Below are positions 46,295 through 54,599 of a stretch of DNA of 64,000 nt, piece by piece; within the stretch, counting starts at the first letter, position 1; each line of letters opens with the position of its first letter. The notes beneath the pieces are model-generated. The model searched no databases. It saw only the letters and a program-made list of their open reading frames with translations, and was not told the DNA's origin. The stretch lies in NCBI RefSeq assembly GCF_005121165.3, contig NZ_CP034413.3:1612001-1676000 (forward strand), in the 5' to 3' direction. The DNA is from Dysosmobacter welbionis. Lineage in GTDB: Bacteria; Bacillota; Clostridia; Oscillospirales; Oscillospiraceae. The position numbers and the translations under genes were made by a program.

Positions 46295-47416
46295 TTAGCG
46301 GGAGTACTTGATCAGGCGTTTGGTAGAGGCGTCGAACACATTGACCTTCTTGGGCGGGTAGGAGAGATAGACCGTCTCATCGCCGGCGTAATGGGTGGAG
46401 CCCAGCTCCTTTACAGTAATCAGCTTCTCACCGACCCGGACGGAGACCAGGGTCTCGGAACCGGCGGGCATTCCGGCGTATACACGGGCCTCCACCTGCG
46501 CGGCGTCGGTCTTCTCACGGGAAATGGTGATCTGCTCCGGGCGGATGCCCAGAACCAGCTTCAGGTCGCCGGAGGCGGGCGCTTCAGGCGTCATGTCCTC
46601 CCGGGAGAACTCCAGGCGGCCCATGACACCGTCAACCGACAGCCCGGACGCGCCGGCGGTGCCCGAGGCCTCCACGAAGTTGATGCTGGGGTTGCCGATG
46701 AAGTCCGCCGTATAGAGATCGCAGGGGTTGTCGTACAGCTCCAGAGGCTTATCCACCTGGACCAGCTCGCCCTCACGGAACAGGGCGATCTTGGTGGACA
46801 TGGTCAGCGCCTCCACCTGGTCGTGGGTGACGTAGATGATGGTGCTGCCGGTGTCGTGGTGCAGGCGCTTCAGCTCGGACCGCATATCCACGCGGAGCTT
46901 GGCGTCCAGGTTGGACAGGGGCTCGTCAAGCAGGAGCAGCCGGGGCTCTGACACGATGGCGCGGGCGATGGCCACACGCTGCTGCTGGCCGCCGGAGAGC
47001 TCGGTGGGATACCGCTTGGCGTACTGGCCGATCTGCATCCGTTCCAGGGCGCTGGCAACCATTTTTTCGATCTCCGCGGAGGGGATCTTTTTGATCTTCA
47101 GGCCGAAGGACACGTTCTCAAAGACAGTCATGTGGGGCCACAGCGCGTAGGACTGGAACACCAGGTTCAGGTTCCGCTGGGACGGGGGCGCGTAGTACGC
47201 CTCCGCCGCGTTGACGATCTCCTTGCCGTCCATGTAGATGAAGCCGTTCTGGGGCTTTTCCAGGCCGGACACCACCCGCAGCGTTGTGGTCTTGCCGCAG
47301 CCGGAGGGGCCCAGCAGCGTCATGAAGTCGCCGTCCTCGATGGTCAGGTTCAGATCTTTCAGAACGTGGTTCTTGCCATAGAATTTATCGATATGTTTTA
47401 ATTCAATCTTGCTCAT
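46295..47416 (-). CDS. ABC importer ATPase
   Basis: Cytoplasmic ATPase, 373 residues. Walker A GPSGCGKTTTLRV near residue 36, signature LSGGQQQR near 140, Walker B LLLLDEPLSNLDAKLR near 160 and switch VTHDQVEAL near 198. A C-terminal TOBE domain (about 285-370) is typical of FbpC/PotA/UgpC-like ATPases. ATG 47416 behind GAGAGGAGA. It lies 32 bp after the permease gene. Confidence 0.92.
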   Translation of the reverse strand: MSKIELKHIDKFYGKNHVLKDLNLTIEDGDFMTLLGPSGCGKTTTLRVVSGLEKPQNGFIYMDGKEIVNAAEAYYAPPSQRNLNLVFQSYALWPHMTVFENVSFGLKIKKIPSAEIEKMVASALERMQIGQYAKRYPTELSGGQQQRVAIARAIVSEPRLLLLDEPLSNLDAKLRVDMRSELKRLHHDTGSTIIYVTHDQVEALTMSTKIALFREGELVQVDKPLELYDNPCDLYTADFIGNPSINFVEASGTAGASGLSVDGVMGRLEFSREDMTPEAPASGDLKLVLGIRPEQITISREKTDAAQVEARVYAGMPAGSETLVSVRVGEKLITVKELGSTHYAGDETVYLSYPPKKVNVFDASTKRLIKYSR

Positions 47417-47448
47417 GTTCGTCGTCTCCTCTCAGTTCTCTGTCCGCG

Positions 47449-49287
47449 TCAGCCGGCCATGCTCTTGGCCAGGTCCGCCTTGCCGGAGAGATTCGCTATC
47501 GCATACACCAGGAACACAATAGAGAACATCACAATCGCCACGCAGTCAGATGCCTGCGGCGAGTTGCCGTTCTGGTACCGGAACGCCAGGTACGGCAGCG
47601 TGGAGGTGGTGGGGGTCATGATCAGGATGATCAGATCCAGCTCCTTCATGATGGAAACGAAGATCAGCATGAAGCCGGAGATGAAGCCGCCTTTGGACAG
47701 GGGGAACACAATCTTCACGAACCGGCGGAAGAATCCGGCGCCCTCGATGGTGGCCGCCTCTTCCAGCTCACCGCTGATCTGCAGCATGTTGGAGGTGCCG
47801 GCCCGCGCCGCGAAGGGCAGATGCTTCACCACGGACACCAGCGTCAGCAGAGCGAAGGTGCCGTACAGGGCGGGCACCAGGGTCACGCCGAAGATCTGCT
47901 GGGGCTGGGAGAACATGGACAGATAGATGCCGCCGAACGCCACGGACGGGATCAGATAGGGGATGAACACCAGCTGTTCCACCAGCTTGCCGTGGAGCCT
48001 GCCGCGGCCCTTGGCGGTGATGTAGCCAAGCAGCTGGCCGAAGATGGTGCCGAACACGCCGTTCACGAGAGTCAGGCGCAGGGAGTTGAACAGGGAGTTG
48101 ATGAACTCGTCATTCTTGAAGATGCCCGGCAGCCCCTCCATAATCTGGGGATTGGATTCGCCAATCCAGTAGTGGAGGGTAAAGTTGTCCAGGGAGTAGA
48201 TACCTTCCTTGAGCATGAAGCTCTCCATGACCAAGATGACGATTGGCATGATGATGCCCACTGCGAAGAACACGAACAGCGCCGCAGTGATAACCGGCCT
48301 GCCTACCTTCCCAAGGCCGATCAGGGTGGATCGGCCGCCCTTGCCGCCGATGGTGGCGTAGGACTTGCGGGAGCCGATCAGCTTCTGGTTGACGAACACG
48401 GCGATGGAGGCAATAATAATCATCAGGATCGCCATGGCAAATCCGGTCTGCGTATCCCGGGAGTTGATATTCATGTACAGCTGGCTGGACAGGGTGTAGT
48501 ACTGCACCGGAGAGCCCAGATAGTTGATGGTTCCGAAGGTGCCGATGGCCTTGGAGAAAGTCAGGATCACGGCCGACAGGATGGCCGGCAGCACCAAAGG
48601 CAGAGTGATCTTCCGCAGGATCATGGCCTTGCCCGCGCCCTGGATCTCACCCATCTCCTCCAGCTCGGAGTTGATGGAGTTCAGTGCTGAGGATACCAGC
48701 AGGTATGTATAGGCGTAATAATGAAGGGTCAGCACGATGATGATGGCGACAGGGCCATAGGCCAGCCACTCCGGCACATCCAGCCCCAGGGAGGCCATGA
48801 AGCCGGGCGCGCCGCCCAACCTCGCTGTCTTGAACATGGACAGCCACGCCTGGGATTTGCACCAGGAGGGGATCATGTAGGGGATAATCACCGCCAGGGA
48901 GAAAAACTTCTTGAAGGGCAGATCCGACCGGACCATCAGCCAGGCCAGAATGGAACCCAGCAGGATGGCGCACACGGACACGCAGACGCCGATGACCAGG
49001 GAGTTGATCAACGGCTTGATCAGCATGGTCCAGGACAGCTCACTGGCCAGCAGCCGCTGCCAGTAGTACAGGGTAAAGTCGCCGGCCTTGCCGCCGCCCA
49101 CAGCCCGGATGTCCCGCTGGGCCAGCTCAAAGGTGGTGGCGATCATGTCCAGCAGCGGCAGGACGATCAGATAGACCAGCAGAACGACGGCGATCAGTAC
49201 GATGATGTTGTAGGGATTTGTCACCACTGCCTTGATCTGATTCTTCAGCCGCCGGCTTTTTGAATACGTTTGCTCTTGCGGTTTCAT
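47449..49287 (-). CDS. ABC importer permease, two domains in one chain
   Basis: Membrane subunit of 612 residues with two copies of the BPD-type permease domain, about 12 spans. The ATPase-contacting EAA loops read EEMGEIQGAGKAMILRKI near residue 235 and EEAATIEGAGFFRRFVKI near 530. Such fusions are usual for FbpB/AfuB/PhnT importers. ATG 49287 follows AAGAGGAAG; a longer frame to 49344 would start inside the operator and is rejected. First gene of the importer operon. Confidence 0.92.
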   Translation of the reverse strand: MKPQEQTYSKSRRLKNQIKAVVTNPYNIIVLIAVVLLVYLIVLPLLDMIATTFELAQRDIRAVGGGKAGDFTLYYWQRLLASELSWTMLIKPLINSLVIGVCVSVCAILLGSILAWLMVRSDLPFKKFFSLAVIIPYMIPSWCKSQAWLSMFKTARLGGAPGFMASLGLDVPEWLAYGPVAIIIVLTLHYYAYTYLLVSSALNSINSELEEMGEIQGAGKAMILRKITLPLVLPAILSAVILTFSKAIGTFGTINYLGSPVQYYTLSSQLYMNINSRDTQTGFAMAILMIIIASIAVFVNQKLIGSRKSYATIGGKGGRSTLIGLGKVGRPVITAALFVFFAVGIIMPIVILVMESFMLKEGIYSLDNFTLHYWIGESNPQIMEGLPGIFKNDEFINSLFNSLRLTLVNGVFGTIFGQLLGYITAKGRGRLHGKLVEQLVFIPYLIPSVAFGGIYLSMFSQPQQIFGVTLVPALYGTFALLTLVSVVKHLPFAARAGTSNMLQISGELEEAATIEGAGFFRRFVKIVFPLSKGGFISGFMLIFVSIMKELDLIILIMTPTTSTLPYLAFRYQNGNSPQASDCVAIVMFSIVFLVYAIANLSGKADLAKSMAG

Positions 49288-49340
49288 CTTCCTCTTGCAC
49301 CCTCTCTCCTCAGTTCCTCTTGTTGTTTGTGTTAAATATC

Positions 49341-49398
49341 GCAAACGTTTTCGTTTCTATGCGATTTCAAATTTAACATTCGTTCATACTTTTGTCAA
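49341..49398 (-). promoter_or_regulatory. Importer promoter and LacI-type operator
   Basis: Minus strand TTGACA (49393-49398) and TAAATT (49371-49376) are 16 bp apart. GAAAACGTTTGC with core 49344-49351 lies 19 bp past the -10, the same geometry as at 38130-38186. Confidence 0.8.
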
Positions 49399-49491
49399 GA
49401 ACTATACCGCATATTTAATAAAGTATCCAATAAAATTATTCTAATTTTGGTTATTTCGTTGTCTTGCAAAATTCAAATCCGAACGGCTCAC

Positions 49492-49503
49492 ACAAACGTT
49501 TTC
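49492..49503. promoter_or_regulatory. Second LacI-type operator upstream of the importer promoter
   Basis: ACAAACGTTTTC with core 49494-49501, about 95 bp upstream of the importer -35. Could allow DNA looping with 49344-49351. Confidence 0.6.
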
Positions 49504-49527
49504 CGGGATTTGAAAAAAATGATGCGT

Positions 49528-50262
49528 TCACTTCAGCGGCGGCAGCAACTCCAGCAATTCCGGGAACGTATCGATCACTGCATCCGGCCGCGTCTCCTCC
49601 GTGAACTCCACAGGATGCTTCTTCTCCGGAGACCGGAAGATGATGTTGCAGCCGATTCCCGCAGCCTTGGCCCCTGGAATATCTCGCTTGATGTTGTCCG
49701 CCACGGAGACGCAGTCTGCCAGATCCACCCCCAGTTCCCGGGCTGCAATGTGGTAAATCTCCGCGCCAGGCTTGCGCAGATGGCACACGGAGGAGAGCAC
49801 CACACTGCCAAAATACGGGGCCAGCCGATCCTCCTCCAGCCAGTCGGGCACCTCGTGCTCGCCAATCAGGTTGGACACAATGCCCAGCTTGTATCCCCGC
49901 TCGTGCAAGGTTCGGATCACTTCTGCCCCGCCGTCCACCACCACACGCCGGCCTTTGGACTGGCGGTACTCAAAGGACAGCTCATGGCAGACCTGGGCAA
50001 TGCGCTTCTGGTCATAGTCCGGCAGCAGCCACCGGCACCAGAGCTCCCGGTCGCCAGCCTCCTTGTTCTCTCCCAGGGCCCAGCGGCGATAGGACTCGTA
50101 GCGGTCTTCTACCAACTGATAGAAGTCCTCCACCTGCAGCGGTGCCCCCGCCAGCTCCGTCATCTTCCTGCGGGCATGGCGCATATAGGGCTCATCCTCC
50201 AGCGCAATCCGAAGGGTGCCGCCCAAGTCGAACAGGACGGCCCTGTACCTTTTTTCGTTCAT
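49528..50262 (-). CDS. HAD-family phosphatase
   Basis: Second haloacid-dehalogenase-type phosphatase, 244 residues. Motif I FDLGGTLRI, motif II GIVSNLIGEH, motif III lysine in CHLRKPGAEIYH, motif IV SVADNIKRDI, where the usual GDxxxxD has become ADNIKRD. A helical C1 cap (residues 20-100) and the arrangement match the HAD at 43494. ATG 50262 behind AAGGAGGAAGG. It has its own promoter with a LacI-type operator, so phosphatase supply is regulated with uptake. Confidence 0.88.
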   Translation of the reverse strand: MNEKRYRAVLFDLGGTLRIALEDEPYMRHARRKMTELAGAPLQVEDFYQLVEDRYESYRRWALGENKEAGDRELWCRWLLPDYDQKRIAQVCHELSFEYRQSKGRRVVVDGGAEVIRTLHERGYKLGIVSNLIGEHEVPDWLEEDRLAPYFGSVVLSSVCHLRKPGAEIYHIAARELGVDLADCVSVADNIKRDIPGAKAAGIGCNIIFRSPEKKHPVEFTEETRPDAVIDTFPELLELLPPLK

Positions 50263-50331
50263 CCTTCCTCCTTATCCGCAGACAGGCAGATGCTCTCTGG
50301 ATCCGCTGCCCACTCGTCTTATGCACCGAAT

Positions 50332-50387
50332 GCAAACGTTTTCGATTTTCTGTCTTTATTCTATGGTAGATTACTTTTCTCTGTCAA
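50332..50387 (-). promoter_or_regulatory. Promoter and LacI-type operator of the second HAD gene
   Basis: Minus strand TTGACA (50382-50387) and TAGAAT (50358-50363), 18 bp apart, with core AAACGTTT at 50334-50341 16 bp past the -10. Confidence 0.8.
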
Positions 50388-50459
50388 GGGGAGGAACCGC
50401 CAAAGACACTCCCCTGTTTTTGCCATTTTGACCAAAAGTCCAGAAATCGCAGTTTTATA

Positions 50460-50553
50460 TTGACTTTTCTGACAAAACTCTATATATTTCAATGCAGAAG
50501 TGTACTTCTCTTTCTTGCGGGCGGAGTTGCGTCGCAGAATCGAAAACGTTTGC
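50460..50553 (+). promoter_or_regulatory. Promoter and LacI-type operator of the PHP/kinase genes
   Basis: TTGACT (50460-50465) and TATATT (50483-50488), 17 bp apart. GAAAACGTTTGC with core 50544-50551 lies 55 bp further. Its flanks match the operator at 50334-50341 over 19 bp in reverse orientation. Confidence 0.75.
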
Positions 50554-50666
50554 ATTTTCGAGGACTTTTTGGTGGAAAAACCGGCTTTTGTCTGCCCTGT
50601 TCCAAGGCGCTGCCCCCCTCCCGCAGTTTGAGCGTGACAGTCTGAATCATGGAAAGAAGGCATTTT

Positions 50667-51395
50667 ATGGACGGATACCTGTTTGACCCCCACACTCACA
50701 CGGCGGAAACCAGCAAGTGCGGCCACCTGCCGGCGGCGGAGGTGGTGGACCGCTATGTGCGCCATGGCTTCTCCGGACTGGTTGTGACGGACCATCTCCA
50801 CCCGGAGTACCTCTCCCGGATTGACACAGACCACGATTGGAATAAGGTCATAGACCACTATCTCTCCGGCTACCGCGCCTCCAAACAGCGGGGCGACGAG
50901 GTGGGCTTCCAAGTGCTGCTCGGCGCGGAACTGCGATTTCCCGAAAATGACAACGACTACCTGGTGTACGGCATTGATGAGGCGTGGCTGCGATCCAACC
51001 CCTACGTTTGCTGCATGAGCGCCCGGGAGTTCTTCCAGAAATTCCATGACCAGGTGCTTATTATCCACGCCCACCCCTATCGGGACGGCAACACTACGGT
51101 GTTTGAGGACGCGATTCACGGTACGGAGATCATCAACGGCAATCCCCGGCACGACAACTACAATGACCGGGCTCTAGAGCTGGCCCGCCGCCATCCAGAA
51201 TACTACCGCCTGGCGGGATCCGACACCCATCAGAGTGGGGACGAGGCCCGGGCCGGCGTGATCCTGCCAGAGAGGCCCGCCGACTCCTTTGCCTACAAGA
51301 CCTTGATTGGGCAGCACCGTTTCCACCTCTGGAGCCCGGAGTTCCAGTCCTTTGTGGACACGGATGAGGAAATGCGGAAGGAGAAACAGAAATGA
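50667..51395 (+). CDS. PHP-domain metal-dependent phosphoesterase
   Basis: Polymerase-and-histidinol-phosphatase fold, 242 residues. Metal ligands appear in order: FDPHTHT near residue 6, VTDHLHP near 40, LGAELRFP near 85, IHAHPYRD near 130 and GSDTHQ near 182. Members hydrolyse phosphoesters such as histidinol phosphate, cyclic phosphates or nucleotide monophosphates. ATG 50667 is used because AGAAGG lies 6 bp upstream; an ATG six codons earlier has none. It overlaps the kinase gene by 4 bp. Confidence 0.88.
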   Translation: MDGYLFDPHTHTAETSKCGHLPAAEVVDRYVRHGFSGLVVTDHLHPEYLSRIDTDHDWNKVIDHYLSGYRASKQRGDEVGFQVLLGAELRFPENDNDYLVYGIDEAWLRSNPYVCCMSAREFFQKFHDQVLIIHAHPYRDGNTTVFEDAIHGTEIINGNPRHDNYNDRALELARRHPEYYRLAGSDTHQSGDEARAGVILPERPADSFAYKTLIGQHRFHLWSPEFQSFVDTDEEMRKEKQK

Positions 51396-52270
51396 GCCAG
51401 TTTGACTCTCTGATCATCGGCGAGGTGGCACAGGACACCAATGTGGACTATGACGGCACCACCGTCCATGCCGTGGGCGGCGCCGTGTACTACTCCGGCT
51501 TCGCCGCCGCCAACACCGGCCACAAGACCGCGGTGCTCCCCAAGGCGGACACGGCCCAGGTGGACCTGGCCGCCGCCTTCGCCCCAGCCCCAAATGTGAC
51601 CGTCTATCCCCTGCACAGCAGGACCTCCTTTGTCACAAAAAACGTCTACCACACCCCGGACCGGGAGCGGCGCACCTCCACCGTGGACAGCGTCATCGAA
51701 CCATACCGCACCGAGGAGGTGCCGGATATCGATGCGGCGATCTGGCATCTGGCGGGCCTGGCAGCGGGCGACATTCCCAACGAGATGATCCCCTTTGCCG
51801 CCCGGCACGCCATGGTGGCCATCGACGTGCAAACCATGCTGCGCTGGGTGGAGAACGGCGGCATGGTCTATCACGACTGGGCAGAGAAAAAGGAGCTGCT
51901 GCCGTATGTCCGATTTCTCAAGACCGACGCGGCGGAGGCGGAGATTCTGACAGGTCTCACCGACCGGGCTGAGGCCGCCAGACAGCTTTACCAGTGGGGC
52001 GCCAAGGAGATTCTCATCACCCATAACACGGAGGTGCTGGTCTACGATGGTCGGGAGATCTACACATGCCCCATCCGGGCCAGAAACCTCTCCGGCCGGA
52101 CCGGGCGGGGCGACACCACCTTTGCCGGCTACATCAATGAGCGGCTGACTGCTGACATCCCCACCGCCCTCCGCTTCGCCACCGCCTTAGTGTCCCTGAA
52201 GATGGAGACCCCCGGCCCCTTCACCGGCACCCGGGCGGATGTAGATGCCTATCTGAAGGAATTCTACTGA
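51392..52270 (+). CDS. PfkB/ribokinase-family sugar kinase
   Basis: ATP-dependent kinase of the ribokinase fold, 292 residues. The N-terminal glycine motif is VGGAVYYSGFAAAN near residue 28. The anion-hole/base motif GRGDTTFAGYINE is near 246. Family members phosphorylate sugars, nucleosides or sugar phosphates. Coupled to the phosphoesterase by ATGA overlap. One model: imported sugar phosphate is dephosphorylated outside the usual route and rephosphorylated here at another position. Unproven. Confidence 0.88.
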   Translation: MSQFDSLIIGEVAQDTNVDYDGTTVHAVGGAVYYSGFAAANTGHKTAVLPKADTAQVDLAAAFAPAPNVTVYPLHSRTSFVTKNVYHTPDRERRTSTVDSVIEPYRTEEVPDIDAAIWHLAGLAAGDIPNEMIPFAARHAMVAIDVQTMLRWVENGGMVYHDWAEKKELLPYVRFLKTDAAEAEILTGLTDRAEAARQLYQWGAKEILITHNTEVLVYDGREIYTCPIRARNLSGRTGRGDTTFAGYINERLTADIPTALRFATALVSLKMETPGPFTGTRADVDAYLKEFY

Positions 52271-52303
52271 GCGCCATTTCCGTATCCATCTCCCGAAATC
52301 ACC

Positions 52304-52334
52304 AAGACGGCTGCCAACCCGGCAGCCGTCTTTT
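52304..52334 (+). terminator. Terminator of the PHP/kinase operon
   Basis: AAGACGGCTGCC (52304-52315) pairs with GGCAGCCGTCTT (52321-52332) and ends in TTTT, 34 bp past the stop. Confidence 0.88.
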
Positions 52335-52825
52335 CAGCTCTGCTCCGAAGAAGGAGCAACCAACTTCTGCAAATGTGACTATCTTCACCCCAGATGATAC
52401 CATGAAGTTCAAAGCCGAGGCTCTCCGCACCTGGGGAAACAGGACACGCATCTACCAGAATGCGGGATGTGCCTCTCAACGAGGCCTCGGTGGACGCCAT
52501 CCTGGATCTGAGAGCGGAGTGGTACTTCGTAGAAGACGCGTCGATCATCGCTGACGAGCACGAAGGCTATACCCGAACGGTACTACCGCATCCTGAAGGC
52601 GGCTGAGCTGAAGCAGCGGGGGCTCCATACTCTGCTTCGCCGCCAATCTGGTTAACAGCATCAAACAACCGGATGGGACGCTCGGCTCCCTTTCCCCCCG
52701 GCAGGTGGCCGTCCTCCTTAGACAATCCGCCTCGGAGATTACGGAGCTCTACTATGTGAAAAAGGACGCCTCCGCTTGACAGGGATCACGACAGGATTCG
52801 ATCTCTGAGGTATGCGAAAAAAGAA
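52335..52825 (+). other. Decayed coding sequence of unknown family
   Basis: Protein-like stretches appear in shifting frames, for example VPLNEASVDAILDLRAEWYF and SLSPRQVAVLLRQSASEITE, with no ribosome site or full frame. I do not recognise them. Confidence 0.4.
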
Positions 52826-52858
52826 CTCCCCTGGCCAGCAGGCAACTGGCCAGGGGAG
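52826..52858. terminator. Hairpin
   Basis: A perfect 13-bp stem, CTCCCCTGGCCAG with its complement, and 7-nt loop, followed by CAAAATTTT on the plus strand. Confidence 0.6.
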
Positions 52859-52973
52859 CAAAATTTTAAAGCTAAAATGATGCTGTAGCAGACAGAAACA
52901 AGACTTTCATGGGTCGGGGAAATCAATATGCAGCCGCGCATTTATGGAGCCGCATATTAAAGGGCGCAAAATC

Positions 52974-53005
52974 AAAGGGCGTCGGGTGGCACCCCGGCGC
53001 CCTTT
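52974..53005 (-). terminator. Probable gdhA terminator
   Basis: AAAGGGCG (52974-52981) pairs with CGCCCTTT (52998-53005), extended by CGGG-type pairs inside. On the minus strand GATTTTG follows. It lies 127 bp past the gdhA stop. Confidence 0.65.
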
Positions 53006-53131
53006 GGCTTTTGGCAGACATTGCGTGAAACTGCAGTTCTCAAACCTCGCGAGAGGGGAGCGGCCGCATCTGCCTGTTCTGGGTGGTTTGTATTCAGGCT
53101 ATGCGGCTGAGGATCCGTGAGAGGCCTCGCC

Positions 53132-54481
53132 TCAAAAGACGCCCTGCTCCATCATGGCCTCAGCCACCCGCTTGAAGCCGGCGATGTTGGCGCCCGCCAC
53201 CAGGTTGTAGCCCAGGCCGTACTCCTCCGCAGCCTCCACGCTCATCTGGTAGATGGTGTTCATGATCCGGTGCAGCTGCGCGTCCACCTCTTCCGCCGTC
53301 CACACCAGCCGCTCGCTGTTCTGCGCCATCTCCAGTGCGCTGGTGGCCACGCCGCCTGCGTTCACCGCCTTGCTGGGCGCCACGATCATCCCGGGCTGCT
53401 CCATCAAGAACCGCAGCGCGTCGTTGGTGGTGGGCATGTTCGCCACCTCAATGTAGTACTTCACGCCGTTGGCCGCGATCTGCTTCGCCTGCTCCATGTG
53501 CACGTCGTTCTGCATGGCCGAGGGCATCACCACATCCGCCTTCACCCCCCAAGGCTTCTCACCGGGGAAGAACTCCACGCCGAACTTCTCCGCGTAGTCC
53601 TGTACCCGGTTGCGGCCGCTGGAGCGCATCTCCACCAGATACGCAATCTTCTCCTCCGTGGCTACGCCGTCCGGATCATAGATATATCCGTCCGGGCCGG
53701 ACAATGTCACCACCTTGGCCCCCAGCTGCGTTGCCTTCCTGCAGATGCCCCAGGTCACGTTGCCGAAGCCCGCGCAGGCGATGGTCTTGCCCGCGATCCG
53801 CTCCCCCTCGTGCTCCAGCACGTTCTGGAGATAGTATACCGCGCCGTAGCCCGTGGCCTCCGGCCGGATCAGGCTGCCGCCGTAAGAGAACCCCTTGCCC
53901 GTCAGCACACCGTTCTCCCAGGCCCCCTTCAGCCGCCGGTACTCGCCGAAGAGATACCCGATCTCCCGGCCGCCCACGCCCATGTCCCCGGCAGGCACGT
54001 CCACGTCCGGCCCGATGTACCGGTACAGCGCCTGCATGTACGCCTGGCAGAACCGCATGATCTCCGCGTCCGACTTCCCCGCCGGGTCGAAGTCCGCGCC
54101 GCCCTTGCCGCCGCCGATGGGCAGACCCGTCAGAGAGTTCTTGAAGATCTGCTCAAAGCCCAGGAATTTGATGATGCCGGGATATACGTTGGCCTGGAAC
54201 CGCAGGCCGCCCTTGTAGGGCCCCAGCGCGCCGTTGAACTGGCACCGGTAGCCGATGTTCGTGTGCCACTGACCCTGATCGTCCTCCCAGGAGACCCGGA
54301 AGGTGAACATCCGCTCCGGCTCCACCATCCGGTTCAGCAGGTCCACCTTCTCATACTCCGGGTGCTTCTCGATCACCGGCTCCAGAGAGGAGAACACCTC
54401 CTCCACCGTCTGCACGAATTCCGGCTCGTTGCCGTGCTTCTTCTTCACGTTCTCGATCACGCTGGTGAGATATGTGTTCAT
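53132..54481 (-). CDS. gdhA: Glutamate dehydrogenase
   Basis: Converts glutamate to 2-oxoglutarate and ammonia (or the reverse) with NAD(P), in the cytoplasm; 449 residues, the normal size for the hexameric class. Substrate-binding lysine region GPYKGGLRF near residue 87 and catalytic GLPIGGGKGGADFDP near 119 are exact. The coenzyme fold reads CAGFGNVTWG near 236. ATG 54481 follows TAAAGGAGG. The close match to clostridial and bacterial NADP-type enzymes suggests the ammonia-assimilating form, though cofactor is not certain. The neighbouring aminotransferase shares the glutamate/2-oxoglutarate pair. Confidence 0.95.
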   Translation of the reverse strand: MNTYLTSVIENVKKKHGNEPEFVQTVEEVFSSLEPVIEKHPEYEKVDLLNRMVEPERMFTFRVSWEDDQGQWHTNIGYRCQFNGALGPYKGGLRFQANVYPGIIKFLGFEQIFKNSLTGLPIGGGKGGADFDPAGKSDAEIMRFCQAYMQALYRYIGPDVDVPAGDMGVGGREIGYLFGEYRRLKGAWENGVLTGKGFSYGGSLIRPEATGYGAVYYLQNVLEHEGERIAGKTIACAGFGNVTWGICRKATQLGAKVVTLSGPDGYIYDPDGVATEEKIAYLVEMRSSGRNRVQDYAEKFGVEFFPGEKPWGVKADVVMPSAMQNDVHMEQAKQIAANGVKYYIEVANMPTTNDALRFLMEQPGMIVAPSKAVNAGGVATSALEMAQNSERLVWTAEEVDAQLHRIMNTIYQMSVEAAEEYGLGYNLVAGANIAGFKRVAEAMMEQGVF

Positions 54482-54599
54482 GGCTGTTTTAATCCTCCTT
54501 TATTTTATCAAGAACAGTTCTCAACCTTGCGAATTAGGAAAACGGACAATCCTTCCTTTCGAAAATGTAAGGCGTATATTTCCCCAAGCTTCTGTGGGC

